From: Bacilli bacterium | GTDB lineage: Bacteria; Bacillota_I; Bacilli_A; ML615J-28; CAG-698 | NCBI GenBank assembly: GCA_017617065.1 | Contig: JAFZWP010000001.1 | Coordinates: 62,001 to 126,000 of the forward strand | Direction: 5' to 3' | DNA length: 64,000 nt | In this document: positions 47,868 to 56,056 of the stretch, piece by piece | Position numbering within the stretch: position 1 is the first letter of the stretch | Layout: each line of letters opens with the position of its first letter | Position numbers and translations under genes: made by a program | Notes under the pieces: generated by a model | What the model saw: only the letters and a program-made list of their open reading frames with translations | The model's database searches: none | Told to the model about the DNA's origin: nothing

Positions 47868-48266
47868 TTAGTTTAATTCTATTGTTATCTTACTATCTTT
47901 ATCAAATAAGTCTTCTAATTCTTCATTATTACTTATTTTAGCCAGCGCATTAAATATACCCGTTACACCTTCTTCAGTATCTATCTTCATCTCTTTAGGT
48001 AAATATAAAACAGTTGTACCGCGTGTTCCTAATACACCATCCCATTCTGCTATTAGACCATATTCATCTCGTAAAAACCATTCACTATCACTTCCCATAG
48101 GACTATCAAAAGATACTACTGTATAACGCTCATGCATATAATCATCTGTTACATGCCAAAGCTTTCTATCTATACAGTCTCTAGCTTCTAATGGGCTTAG
48201 CTTATGATTATCTATGAGCTCTTCTAATATAGGCCGTAATATCTTTTCTATATCCTGCTGCTTCAT
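47868..48266 (-). CDS. Hypothetical protein
   Basis: 132 residues from ATG 48266 (AAGGAG upstream; the longer frame has no support). Acidic, with ARDCIDRKLW and an E-rich C-terminus. Function unknown. Confidence 0.65.
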   Translation of the reverse strand: MKQQDIEKILRPILEELIDNHKLSPLEARDCIDRKLWHVTDDYMHERYTVVSFDSPMGSDSEWFLRDEYGLIAEWDGVLGTRGTTVLYLPKEMKIDTEEGVTGIFNALAKISNNEELEDLFDKDSKITIELN

Positions 48267-48280
48267 TCTATTCTCCTTCG

Positions 48281-48514
48281 TTAACAATGCATCTTTTCAA
48301 ATTCTTCTACGCAAACAGTTTGGCAAAGCTCTGGAAAGAATGCATTTACTTGTAACTTCCACATATTTTCACAAGTATCCAGCGCAGTCTTTAATTCTTC
48401 TACTCTGTTTATATTTGTGATATATTCTTGTTTAGCTGTCCATCTACCAAAGAACATGGCTAAGACCAAAGATAATGATATTCCAATAATCAATCCTAAA
48501 TTTGTATTTTTCAT
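48281..48514 (-). CDS. Small single-pass membrane protein
   Basis: 77 residues. Transmembrane helix at about residues 6-23 (LGLIIGISLSLVLAMFFG), then a helical region and several cysteines (CENMW, CQTVCVEEF, MHC). The layout resembles spanin-like or other membrane-anchored phage proteins, but no lysis gene neighbours it. Function unknown. Confidence 0.65.
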   Translation of the reverse strand: MKNTNLGLIIGISLSLVLAMFFGRWTAKQEYITNINRVEELKTALDTCENMWKLQVNAFFPELCQTVCVEEFEKMHC

Positions 48515-48525
48515 ATCCTACTCCT

Positions 48526-48840
48526 TTATATATGATTTAAACATGTTTTAGGTAATGGATTAATACCATATCTGATTGTATAATACAACTCGAATAGCTG
48601 ATTCATTTGATCTGTACAACCACTCCAATGCACAACTATATTATGTGCAATATCAAATAATGCCATGCGCTGTGGTACATTCATCTCAGACCAATTGCCA
48701 TAATCATGAAAGAATGTCATCATATCATAGCATTGTTCTGGTGTCATATCTATACCTTTATTATCTTTAAGCCATTTACTGTAGGTTTCACAATTAGCTA
48801 ACTCTACTAAGACTTGCTTTACTTCATCATCTCTACTCAT
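48526..48840 (-). CDS. Hypothetical protein
   Basis: 104 residues, helical, overlapping the next gene by 8 bp. No motif recognised. Confidence 0.62.
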   Translation of the reverse strand: MSRDDEVKQVLVELANCETYSKWLKDNKGIDMTPEQCYDMMTFFHDYGNWSEMNVPQRMALFDIAHNIVVHWSGCTDQMNQLFELYYTIRYGINPLPKTCLNHI

Positions 48841-49162
48841 TTGGTTCTCCTTTATCCGTTACTATTTCTGCTTTATACCATTGTAATACATTCTGCGTAA
48901 GATGTGTTGGATTACGATGTGGTAAAACACCTTTAATACCTAACTCTTTTTCTATCTCTGGTATTACTATTTGAGTTAAATAGTTTTTGAATAGTGCTGT
49001 AACAATACCACGATCTCTAACACCACCATCTGGTTTTAATTCTAGACCATGACGTTTAAGCAGTTCATTTAAACCACCACTATTACAGGTTTTAGTAAAG
49101 AATTTATTCATCTTACGTTCTTTTTGTACACGCTTTTGATATGCAGTTAATTCTTCTGCCAT
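48833..49162 (-). CDS. Hypothetical basic protein
   Basis: 109 residues, basic, with CNSGGLNELLKRHGLEL near the middle; TAG stop. Function unknown. Confidence 0.62.
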   Translation of the reverse strand: MAEELTAYQKRVQKERKMNKFFTKTCNSGGLNELLKRHGLELKPDGGVRDRGIVTALFKNYLTQIVIPEIEKELGIKGVLPHRNPTHLTQNVLQWYKAEIVTDKGEPNE

Positions 49163-49163
49163 A

Positions 49164-49361
49164 TTAATCTCCTATTTTTTGTCTATTTATATCATCATAA
49201 GTTAAAATAAACAACTTAGCTTCATCCCCTTTATATCCAAACTTTTCTGATACTTGCTCTAAACTAAGCATTTTATCTGAGTTTTCTGCAGCTTCTCTAG
49301 CTTTACAGAAGATCTCAGCTTGTTTCTTAGCAGGGATATGTTTATAATCAAAGTCTCGCAT
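49164..49361 (-). CDS. Hypothetical small protein
   Basis: 65 residues from ATG 49361, 7 bp after AAGGAG. Contains LEQVSEKFGYKGDEAKL, possibly helix-turn-helix. Function unknown. Confidence 0.6.
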   Translation of the reverse strand: MRDFDYKHIPAKKQAEIFCKAREAAENSDKMLSLEQVSEKFGYKGDEAKLFILTYDDINRQKIGD

Positions 49362-49375
49362 TTTATTCTCCTTCA

Positions 49376-49582
49376 TTATATTGCCGGTGTTATAACTACT
49401 ATCATATCACCTGTCTTAACTTTATCACCATAATATTGATCATATTCAGTAAGCTTACCACATGTAATACTAAGTATATCACCTAATGTATTTTCTTCTT
49501 CATCTGCCGCAGCTAATACCTGAATATCACCGTGTTCTTTTTGTATTACTTTAAGTTCATTAATTACATCTTGTATTGTCAT
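49376..49582 (-). CDS. Hypothetical small protein
   Basis: 68 residues: TIQDVINELKVIQKEHGDI, then VLAAADEEENTLGDI and a strand-rich end. This pattern (helix, then a beta sheet with a nucleotide- or ligand-sized turn) is common in small phage proteins with no known role. Confidence 0.62.
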   Translation of the reverse strand: MTIQDVINELKVIQKEHGDIQVLAAADEEENTLGDILSITCGKLTEYDQYYGDKVKTGDMIVVITPAI

Positions 49583-49593
49583 ATTAGCCTCCT

Positions 49594-49788
49594 TTATAAG
49601 ATAACAAATTGTTTATTAAATTCTTCTTCAGTTATTTTAAGTTCACTATAGATGTCTTGATATAACTGTTCAATGACATCATCTTTTGAATCATAACCCA
49701 TATATGTTCTTGTAAATAATTCCCAACCATTTACAATAACCATATAAGTATTATTACCTTTCTGTTCAATTCTTACTTCATCTTTCAT
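49594..49788 (-). CDS. Hypothetical small protein
   Basis: 64 residues, beta-rich start (VRIEQKGNNTYMVIVNG) and a helical end. Function unknown. Confidence 0.6.
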   Translation of the reverse strand: MKDEVRIEQKGNNTYMVIVNGWELFTRTYMGYDSKDDVIEQLYQDIYSELKITEEEFNKQFVIL

Positions 49789-49789
49789 A

Positions 49790-49915
49790 TTAACCTCCTA
49801 TGATTATTTTAATTATACCAATTGTTAACATAATTATAAAGATAAGAATAATTATACCTACTACTTTAGCTTCATCTGTTTTAGCTTTATAATCATCCAT
49901 TACTGTTGGTCTCAT
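49790..49915 (-). CDS. 41-residue membrane protein
   Basis: ATG 49915 overlaps the TGA of the upstream gene and follows GGAG. The C-terminal half is a transmembrane helix of Ile, Leu and Met (about residues 19-39). Probably a real small membrane gene. Confidence 0.6.
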   Translation of the reverse strand: MRPTVMDDYKAKTDEAKVVGIIILIFIIMLTIGIIKIIIGG

Positions 49916-50355
49916 GCTTTACTCCTTTTATATTTATAATCTGTATTTACTACAAAAGGTTTTCTTATATTAATAGTCTTGATATTACCCCATTCACTTA
50001 ATCCCGCAAGTCTACCTATTTTAAACCAAATTTCTTCTTTATGTAATGCAAATTTAAGTGAAGTAGTTTTATCTTTTAACCGTAATTTATAAGTGCGTGT
50101 ATATCTATAACCCCAACCTTTATTGTGCTCTTCTTTAACTAACTCCATTATAACAGGCTTTACTATTAATCTACTATTTTCTTTATCTATATCTATTATT
50201 TTATACCTAATCATTATATGATCATCATTATCTCTATAAAGTTGTATAAATTTACCTTTCCATTTATTAATGATTTTATCAACAAGCAGTAATCTTTCTT
50301 TATTAAATCGATGTGATAAGTATCCACCGAGTGATACATATTCTTCTTGTGGCAT
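49912..50355 (-). CDS. Hypothetical protein, paralogue of the 50367 gene
   Basis: 147 residues from ATG 50355 (AAAGGAG upstream). It aligns with its neighbour: LGGYLSHRF versus LGEYLSEHM, LLVDKIINKW versus IFVDNIANHY, and DKENSRLIVKP versus DVDNSTLIVNP. Basic C-terminus. Function unknown. Confidence 0.68.
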   Translation of the reverse strand: MPQEEYVSLGGYLSHRFNKERLLLVDKIINKWKGKFIQLYRDNDDHIMIRYKIIDIDKENSRLIVKPVIMELVKEEHNKGWGYRYTRTYKLRLKDKTTSLKFALHKEEIWFKIGRLAGLSEWGNIKTINIRKPFVVNTDYKYKRSKA

Positions 50356-50366
50356 CTTATTCTCCT

Positions 50367-50807
50367 TTAGTCCCAAGGATTTTCTCTTGTTAATGTTTTA
50401 TCTGGTTTAGTAAGATCTGTATCTCTTACGTTATAGCTGTTTACATAAGCGCAACCTATCTTTAAGAGATGTGCTTCTACTAATCCAAGCTTTAACGTTT
50501 TAGTTTTATTAGTAACAACATCATACTTAAAAGTAGTCCATTCGTTATACATACTATCACGTTCTTTAGATAAGGCAGTAGCTTTAATTGGATTAACAAT
50601 TAATGTACTATTATCTACATCTACTTCTTTTATTATATAGCAAGGTAACATGTATCTATTAATTAATGATTTACCATTGCCTTGTTCTAACCAGATACAT
50701 TTACCTACGTAATGATTAGCAATATTATCTACAAAAATAATATCTTCCGGTGTCATATGCTCAGATAGATATTCGCCTAATTTATATACTTTATTTTTTC
50801 TCATCAT
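50367..50807 (-). CDS. Hypothetical protein, paralogue of the 49912 gene
   Basis: 146 residues, first of the tandem pair. Shared core LIVNP/LIVKP and TLKLGL/SLKFAL. Downstream of the terminator of the 13-residue gene, so it probably has an independent or read-through source of transcription. Confidence 0.66.
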   Translation of the reverse strand: MMRKNKVYKLGEYLSEHMTPEDIIFVDNIANHYVGKCIWLEQGNGKSLINRYMLPCYIIKEVDVDNSTLIVNPIKATALSKERDSMYNEWTTFKYDVVTNKTKTLKLGLVEAHLLKIGCAYVNSYNVRDTDLTKPDKTLTRENPWD

Positions 50808-50818
50808 TTGCTCCTTTA

Positions 50819-50852
50819 TAAAAAAGATATAGTCACCTTTTACAGTGACTAT
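50819..50852 (-). terminator. Terminator of the 13-codon gene
   Basis: Stem ATAGTCAC/GTGACTAT, 8-nt loop, then ATCTTTTTT on the minus strand. Confidence 0.8.
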
Positions 50853-50877
50853 ACCAGGGTTTCTTCTGTCGGGAAGA

Positions 50878-50919
50878 TTATTTTTTCTTCCCTTTGAAGA
50901 TGAATCGACTATTTGCCAT
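50878..50919 (-). CDS. 13-residue basic micropeptide with its own promoter and terminator
   Basis: ATG 50919 follows GAAGGAG by 8 bp; 13 codons give MANSRFIFKGKKK and TAA. The unit has its own promoter (50960-50988) and terminator (50819-50852), with about 40 nt of leader. A perfect 10-bp inverted repeat places CATAGTGAAC in the promoter spacer and GTTCACTATG across the start codon. A dedicated transcript for so short a peptide is unusual. Confidence 0.55.
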   Translation of the reverse strand: MANSRFIFKGKKK

Positions 50920-50984
50920 AGTGAACTCCTTCTGTTTACGATTACTCTGTTGCAACACTAATATAATACAAAAGGTTCACTATG
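50917..50984. repeat. Operator-like inverted repeat
   Basis: CATAGTGAAC at 50917-50926 and GTTCACTATG at 50975-50984 are exact inverse copies 48 bp apart, one between -35 and -10 and one over the ribosome site and ATG. Confidence 0.55.
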
Positions 50985-50988
50985 TAAA
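50960..50988 (-). promoter_or_regulatory. Host-like promoter of the micropeptide gene
   Basis: Minus strand: TTTACA (50988-50983) preceded by GGC, 17-bp spacer, TATATT (50965-50960). Confidence 0.75.
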
Positions 50989-51006
50989 GCCAATAGTTTA
51001 CTTTTT

Positions 51007-51132
51007 TTATTCTTCGTTACTTCGTTTATACATTTCCTTTTCTATTTTGTTCTGTAGCTTCTTATCCCCATCAGCAATTGCGTTAAGGTAAGCAGTTAAC
51101 AGTTCTTCATCACTAAGCTTCTTGACATCCAT
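51007..51132 (-). CDS. 41-residue hypothetical protein
   Basis: ATG 51132 overlaps the end of the upstream gene by 20 bp and has GGAG 7 bp before it. The protein is charged and helical: MDVKKLSDEELLTAYLNAI and a basic end. Function unknown. Confidence 0.6.
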   Translation of the reverse strand: MDVKKLSDEELLTAYLNAIADGDKKLQNKIEKEMYKRSNEE

Positions 51133-51895
51133 CGCATTCTCCTTCGATATCAATTTGTTCCATATCTATAATATCATCGTATGGTTCACGATGTCCATTT
51201 TTACGAGATACTTTAGCAATATGAATTTTACATCCAAGATCTTTAGCAATACCTTCATTGATATAGAATTCTATTGCTGTTTCTATGAATTCATTATAAG
51301 AAGTTGCTGGAGCGTAATCATCTTGTGGTTTGATACGATACGTTTTACCAGCATCATATGTATCTAATTCAAATCCAGCTTTCTTAAACGCAGCAAGTAG
51401 ATTATCCTTAACTACTAATGAATTCAAATTAACTTTGCGCTGGGATAATTGTTTTGCTTCTAAACGTTTCTGTTCTTCAGCATTCTTTTCTACTTCTTTC
51501 ATTTCACTAAACAAAGCAAAGGTTAACCAGCTTTCATCATCTAACCAATCATTATCCCACCCAGGATTCCAAGAACAATATCCGTTATTATAGATAGTCC
51601 ATGTTGCTAAACAATCCTCTCTAAAGAATACCATACGATCTTTAATACCTAAGATTTCTGGTAGATCTTCATTGGATGCTTTATCTGCTTTATGATCTTT
51701 AACCCATTGTAAAATGATAGGTTTAAGATCGCTTAATTTTATTTCATACATCTTATTAGTCTTTAATACACCATCTTCATCTGTAGGTCTGGTTTTTAAT
51801 CCAGCCTTAATGATTTTTGGATGATATATACTACTAGTATCGGATATATGTAAGAAAATATTCTTTTTAACTTCTTTTGCGTATTCTTTCCACAT
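51113..51895 (-). CDS. Hypothetical protein, paralogue of the 51897 gene
   Basis: 260 residues. The C-terminal half aligns with its neighbour: LNSLVVKDNLLAAFKKAG versus LNMLVVKDNLLKILNDKG, and IAKDLGCKIHIAKV versus VLKELGCKITIPKV. The N-terminal halves are unlike. TAG stop after a cysteine-rich tail (CDGCQEA). Function unknown. Confidence 0.68.
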   Translation of the reverse strand: MWKEYAKEVKKNIFLHISDTSSIYHPKIIKAGLKTRPTDEDGVLKTNKMYEIKLSDLKPIILQWVKDHKADKASNEDLPEILGIKDRMVFFREDCLATWTIYNNGYCSWNPGWDNDWLDDESWLTFALFSEMKEVEKNAEEQKRLEAKQLSQRKVNLNSLVVKDNLLAAFKKAGFELDTYDAGKTYRIKPQDDYAPATSYNEFIETAIEFYINEGIAKDLGCKIHIAKVSRKNGHREPYDDIIDMEQIDIEGECDGCQEA

Positions 51896-51896
51896 C

Positions 51897-52637
51897 TTAT
51901 TCTCCTTCAGTTATTTGTATATCACCTATATAACATAACGGATCACCTTGTCCATAAGCATGATTCGCTTTTACTTTAGGTATTGTTATCTTACATCCCA
52001 ACTCTTTTAATACTATATTATTCAAATAGTATTCAAGAGCATCCTTAACCAGCGCATTATATCCTTTCTTAGATCTATATTCTATGGTAGACATTTCGCC
52101 ATCATAGCATATACAATCATATCCTTTATCGTTAAGGATTTTCAGTAAATTATCTTTAACAACCAGCATATTAAGTTTCTGGATTGCTTTACGATTATTT
52201 ACTTTTTCAAGGATTTGCAATTCTTTTTTAGTTTGTGGGCATTTAACAAAGTCATCAATGCTAAACACAACTAATTTTGTTGCAGGTTGATAGTAAGGAC
52301 CTTCACCTTCTATATGTCTAAATCCTCTATCCCTTGCCGCAAAAGTCATAGACCAATCAGATTTACGTATAAAATAACGTTTATTATCTGGTAAGAGTCC
52401 ATTCTTTTTGCATAAATCAATAAAGTTATCAGTGCTTATTGAATAGAAGTGAGGATCTTTACACAACTCTTTCATGTCATCTGGTCCAACTTCAATTTCA
52501 TATGCTTTAGTTGCTTTCCACATGCCATGGATGTCTGTGCCTCTAGTCTTTTTTACTGTAAAGACTCCTCTATCTGTGACAGCAACATCTGTATGATCTG
52601 CAAATGCAACCATATCAATTCGTTTTATCGTAGCCAT
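51897..52637 (-). CDS. Hypothetical protein, paralogue of the 51113 gene
   Basis: 246 residues sharing the VVKDNLL and KELGCKI cores with its neighbour. Two-domain appearance with a diverged N-terminal domain. Function unknown. Confidence 0.68.
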   Translation of the reverse strand: MATIKRIDMVAFADHTDVAVTDRGVFTVKKTRGTDIHGMWKATKAYEIEVGPDDMKELCKDPHFYSISTDNFIDLCKKNGLLPDNKRYFIRKSDWSMTFAARDRGFRHIEGEGPYYQPATKLVVFSIDDFVKCPQTKKELQILEKVNNRKAIQKLNMLVVKDNLLKILNDKGYDCICYDGEMSTIEYRSKKGYNALVKDALEYYLNNIVLKELGCKITIPKVKANHAYGQGDPLCYIGDIQITEGE

Positions 52638-52648
52638 AGCAATCTCCT

Positions 52649-53098
52649 TTAGTAGTTTATTGCTTCTAAAACCCCTTTAATATATAATGGACCTTTATCT
52701 TCATATATACCTAAGGATTCTAATACTTTAATCATGCTGCGTGCTTCATCCCAAGTATCAAACTTCTTTGCTTCATCAATTGAATTTACTATAGTATCTT
52801 TATCTCCTACGTAAAACCAACCGACTTTAATTACAAAGTGATCATAATACTTACCTTCTGTTGCATACGCCATATCCACTTGCGCTGGTTCAACAGTATA
52901 GAAGTGGCAGTTTTCTTCATTCAAAGATTCTTCATAGTCACCTTCTAAAGTAAAAGTAGCATTATCACCATAAGTCTTATTTAAGTCTCTAGCAATCTTA
53001 ATCGCTTCTTCTTCTTTAGAAAAGACATATATAGTATCACCATTATATCCTTCTGTTGGTTGATACTGTTTAACCATATATATTGTTTGCCTTTTCAT
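52649..53098 (-). CDS. Hypothetical protein
   Basis: 149 residues; strand/helix pattern typical of small phage accessory proteins (IYMVKQYQPTEGYNG, then a helix EEEAIKIARDLNKTYG). Function unknown. Confidence 0.62.
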   Translation of the reverse strand: MKRQTIYMVKQYQPTEGYNGDTIYVFSKEEEAIKIARDLNKTYGDNATFTLEGDYEESLNEENCHFYTVEPAQVDMAYATEGKYYDHFVIKVGWFYVGDKDTIVNSIDEAKKFDTWDEARSMIKVLESLGIYEDKGPLYIKGVLEAINY

Positions 53099-53099
53099 T

Positions 53100-53396
53100 C
53101 TAAGCCTCCTTTGTTTTCAATGCAACCACAGTTATAAATGCTTCATCACCAGAATCATCTGTTTCATACAATTGTACTTGTAAGTCTTCTACAATCTTAC
53201 CTTTAGTATGATCACTTACCCATTCAACTACTACCTGGGGTATATCACCCAGATCATAGTCATCATGATCCCAGATTTCAACTTCATAACCTTCACCCAT
53301 TTTAGATTCAACTTCATCACAAAATTCGTATGGACTAAAGTCATCATATTTAACTTTAATACCACCCAATACTTCCCATAATGCTTTGCCTGCCAT
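53100..53396 (-). CDS. Hypothetical acidic protein
   Basis: 98 residues, acidic (pairs such as DHDDYDLGD); TAG stop just before the next start. Function unknown. Confidence 0.6.
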   Translation of the reverse strand: MAGKALWEVLGGIKVKYDDFSPYEFCDEVESKMGEGYEVEIWDHDDYDLGDIPQVVVEWVSDHTKGKIVEDLQVQLYETDDSGDEAFITVVALKTKEA

Positions 53397-53407
53397 GTTT
53401 TACTCCT

Positions 53408-53656
53408 TTAGTGTTCAGTTATAAATTCTTCTAAACTCATAATTACTGTATCTACCATATAAGTATGAGTCTTTTCCCCTTTACAATACTTTTTAATTGC
53501 TCGTTCGGCTTGTTCTCTAGTATTGAATAAAGAGGCGTTTACTTGTGTATTATGCAACTCTACACAGTCATCATCATCTACTTTTACATAGTGAATATGT
53601 CCTGTGTATTTACTAGTTGCTTTAATTAAAAAGAATTGATGTAATGATTCTGCCAT
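53408..53656 (-). CDS. Hypothetical small protein
   Basis: 82 residues with a strand FLIKATSKYTGHIHYVKV and a helix REQAERAIKKYCKG. The pattern of a strand, then a helix starting with an acidic or aromatic residue and AERAI, recurs at 52649 and 62574. Function unknown. Confidence 0.6.
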   Translation of the reverse strand: MAESLHQFFLIKATSKYTGHIHYVKVDDDDCVELHNTQVNASLFNTREQAERAIKKYCKGEKTHTYMVDTVIMSLEEFITEH

Positions 53657-53658
53657 TT

Positions 53659-53850
53659 TTATTCCTCCACTATTATGTTATCTCTAACCATAACCAATTC
53701 TAATTTCTTGGTTTTTTCATCCAAAACACAATACAATTCTACATTGTTTTCACCATCGTAAGCAACATAGGTATTTGTTTTGTAATCATCAATACTCTTA
53801 CCAATCATTTTACTTGGGGCCATAATGGTTTCTGCTTCAATTTCAAACAT
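53659..53850 (-). CDS. Hypothetical small protein
   Basis: 63 residues, beta-rich, ending in a VRDNIIVEE tail. Function unknown. Confidence 0.58.
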   Translation of the reverse strand: MFEIEAETIMAPSKMIGKSIDDYKTNTYVAYDGENNVELYCVLDEKTKKLELVMVRDNIIVEE

Positions 53851-53867
53851 TTTTTACTCCTTTTTGT

Positions 53868-54296
53868 TTATCCTACGAGTTCATCATAGGTATTAATATA
53901 TACTTCTTGTTCTTCTTTAGTGACTAATCCGGCTTCTCTTAAGATTCTTGGATCACAGTCATCTTCTGGATTAATGTGTCCGGCTTCATAAGCATCCATC
54001 CAATCATCTTTAGCCATCTTAATCACTTCTTTTTTACGCTTACTAGTAATAGGTTCAATCCATTTATCATAGTAAGCAATAACTTCACTGAATACTTGAT
54101 AGCCTAAACCGGTTTGTGTTCCATCTAATTCGTGTCCATAATTTTCCCACAACCAATCTACTGTAATACGATCATCGTGTTCATCTAAAGGATAGCCTTG
54201 GCCATCTCTTGGATTTGTTTCATCGATGTCTTCAATAACACTATCAAAGTATTCTTTATATTCATTTTGATCTTTTAAGTTATATGTTGCTGACAT
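53868..54296 (-). CDS. Hypothetical protein
   Basis: 142 residues, acidic and helical, with KRKKEVIKMAKDDWMDAYEAG in the second half. Function unknown. Confidence 0.62.
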   Translation of the reverse strand: MSATYNLKDQNEYKEYFDSVIEDIDETNPRDGQGYPLDEHDDRITVDWLWENYGHELDGTQTGLGYQVFSEVIAYYDKWIEPITSKRKKEVIKMAKDDWMDAYEAGHINPEDDCDPRILREAGLVTKEEQEVYINTYDELVG

Positions 54297-54307
54297 TTTT
54301 ATCTCCT

Positions 54308-54829
54308 TTAGTCTGCTAATGGGTATATGTTAACTTTTTCTTTAACGGTGACAATAAGTTTACCATCTTCAGTTAATTCATAATCTATATTACCATCAAA
54401 CACATATTTTTTGACTTTATAGATATGGATATAACCTGCTTTGGTTTCACTTATATAACCACTTTCTTTAGTATCTACAGATTCTTGTTCTTCCACAACC
54501 GGCTCCTTTTTGATATTGATTGGATTACCCTCTAAATCAATTCCTGCTGCTTTAGCTTTTGCTGCTAAAGCTTTAGGGCTGACATAATATGCCATTTTAT
54601 ATGAATGTTGGGATAATTTACTCCAAGGTACTTTATCATAAGTTGATTGCGATGGTGCAAGATGGATGAATCTAGCATAGCCTTTACCTTTACATTTATA
54701 TATTTTGGCTTTAATACTACTTTCTGCTACATATTCATCTTCACTAGCTATAGCTATAATATCTCCATCTACATCACACCAAGCAATACACGCTTTATTA
54801 TATGGATTTCTATGCCATTCTATATACAT
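54308..54829 (-). CDS. Hypothetical protein
   Basis: 173 residues. The first 60 form a beta-rich domain (WHRNPYNKACIAWCDVDGDIIA), the end another strand set (YIHIYKVKKYVFDGNIDY). Function unknown. Confidence 0.62.
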   Translation of the reverse strand: MYIEWHRNPYNKACIAWCDVDGDIIAIASEDEYVAESSIKAKIYKCKGKGYARFIHLAPSQSTYDKVPWSKLSQHSYKMAYYVSPKALAAKAKAAGIDLEGNPINIKKEPVVEEQESVDTKESGYISETKAGYIHIYKVKKYVFDGNIDYELTEDGKLIVTVKEKVNIYPLAD

Positions 54830-54844
54830 TCTACTCTCCTTCGG

Positions 54845-55423
54845 TTAAGCATTTTTTAATTCGCCCCAGTCTTTAACTAAAGCATTATTCCATACTTCTT
54901 TGAAATCGAAGTTATACATCTTTGCTAAGACTCCCACTGCATTCTTGGTTGGTTTACCAGTCGCGCAGCTATACAAAGCATCAACTAAACGTTTACGCTT
55001 TTCAGACTTAGCCCACTTCTTTAATGATTTATTGCACAAAGAATTATAAGACATTTCAACTAACCATTTATAATTCTTTTGTTGTAAGTCACGGATGAAG
55101 TTTCTTGTATACATTTCGATATCATCTTTAGTCAAGTACTTAGCAGCACCATCATACTTATAACCTTTACGAGTATGACTTGCTTTAAGATCTTCATAAG
55201 TGCCATCTTCATAAGGTAAACCTCTGAAGTAATGGCCACAATATGCTTTAACTTGTTTCATAGTACTAGATGACCAACTGTGCCACAATCTTATATACTT
55301 TCCATCTGGTGTGCGTTTAACAACATCAGTCGAATAACTCATAAGTATTTGTGAACCATCATCATAGTATTTAATCCAAGCATTCATATAATTTAATTGT
55401 TTGCGTTCAATTTCTCTAGGCAT
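54845..55423 (-). CDS. Hypothetical basic protein
   Basis: 192 residues, strongly basic and helical (SLKKWAKSEKRKRLVDALYS), suggestive of nucleic-acid binding but without a named domain. Overlaps the upstream gene by 8 bp. Confidence 0.62.
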   Translation of the reverse strand: MPREIERKQLNYMNAWIKYYDDGSQILMSYSTDVVKRTPDGKYIRLWHSWSSSTMKQVKAYCGHYFRGLPYEDGTYEDLKASHTRKGYKYDGAAKYLTKDDIEMYTRNFIRDLQQKNYKWLVEMSYNSLCNKSLKKWAKSEKRKRLVDALYSCATGKPTKNAVGVLAKMYNFDFKEVWNNALVKDWGELKNA

Positions 55424-55616
55424 TTTTTAACTCCTTTTTTATATCTTCTATTGTTATACCTGTTATTTTACATATACTTTCTAGCATAGCCTGATGATTT
55501 GCTAATATGCCATTAGTATATTCTAACATAGTTATTAAGTTTTTAATTGCATTCGTTAGTTGTATATTACTATATACTTTACTATCGGATTTTAATTTTT
55601 TTATTTCCTTAACCAT
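55416..55616 (-). CDS. Hypothetical small protein
   Basis: 66 residues, one long helix with heptad-like hydrophobic spacing (LKSDSKVYSNIQLTNAIKNL). Possibly a coiled-coil adaptor. Confidence 0.58.
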   Translation of the reverse strand: MVKEIKKLKSDSKVYSNIQLTNAIKNLITMLEYTNGILANHQAMLESICKITGITIEDIKKELKNA

Positions 55617-55617
55617 A

Positions 55618-56001
55618 TTATACCTCCTTAAAGTATTTTCTTAACGAATAATCGTATTGGCAGAAGGCTTTATCATCTTGGGTTTTCATTGGATAACCTT
55701 GGATCTTAGACATAGCCTCGCAAGTACTTGTTAATTCATTCCTTGGATTGCTTCTAAATTCTTTTACATCAAAGAAGACTCTTAAGAACCAGTCTGGTAA
55801 TACTTTATCAAAGGCTCTTTCCATAGTAAACCCAAACTTATCATAAGACCATTCATGCATCTTAATATAACGCTTGGCTTGATCTACTGGAAAGTCTTCT
55901 GATCTATCCCATAGTTGTAAGATCTCTTTTACTTGACCTGCATTTTCATCACCATTAGTAGATTCAAGTAATTGTAAGATTTCTGTATTTCTATTAGACA
56001 T
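55618..56001 (-). CDS. Hypothetical protein
   Basis: 127 residues, charged and helical. It follows the VWA gene with a strong intercistronic hairpin between them (GGCTACA/TGTAGCC, 56020-56050), which may tune expression. Confidence 0.62.
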   Translation of the reverse strand: MSNRNTEILQLLESTNGDENAGQVKEILQLWDRSEDFPVDQAKRYIKMHEWSYDKFGFTMERAFDKVLPDWFLRVFFDVKEFRSNPRNELTSTCEAMSKIQGYPMKTQDDKAFCQYDYSLRKYFKEV

Positions 56002-56056
56002 CTTGTTCTCCTTCGTTAGGAAAGGCTACACTTTTACATGTAGCCCTTCCAATTTG

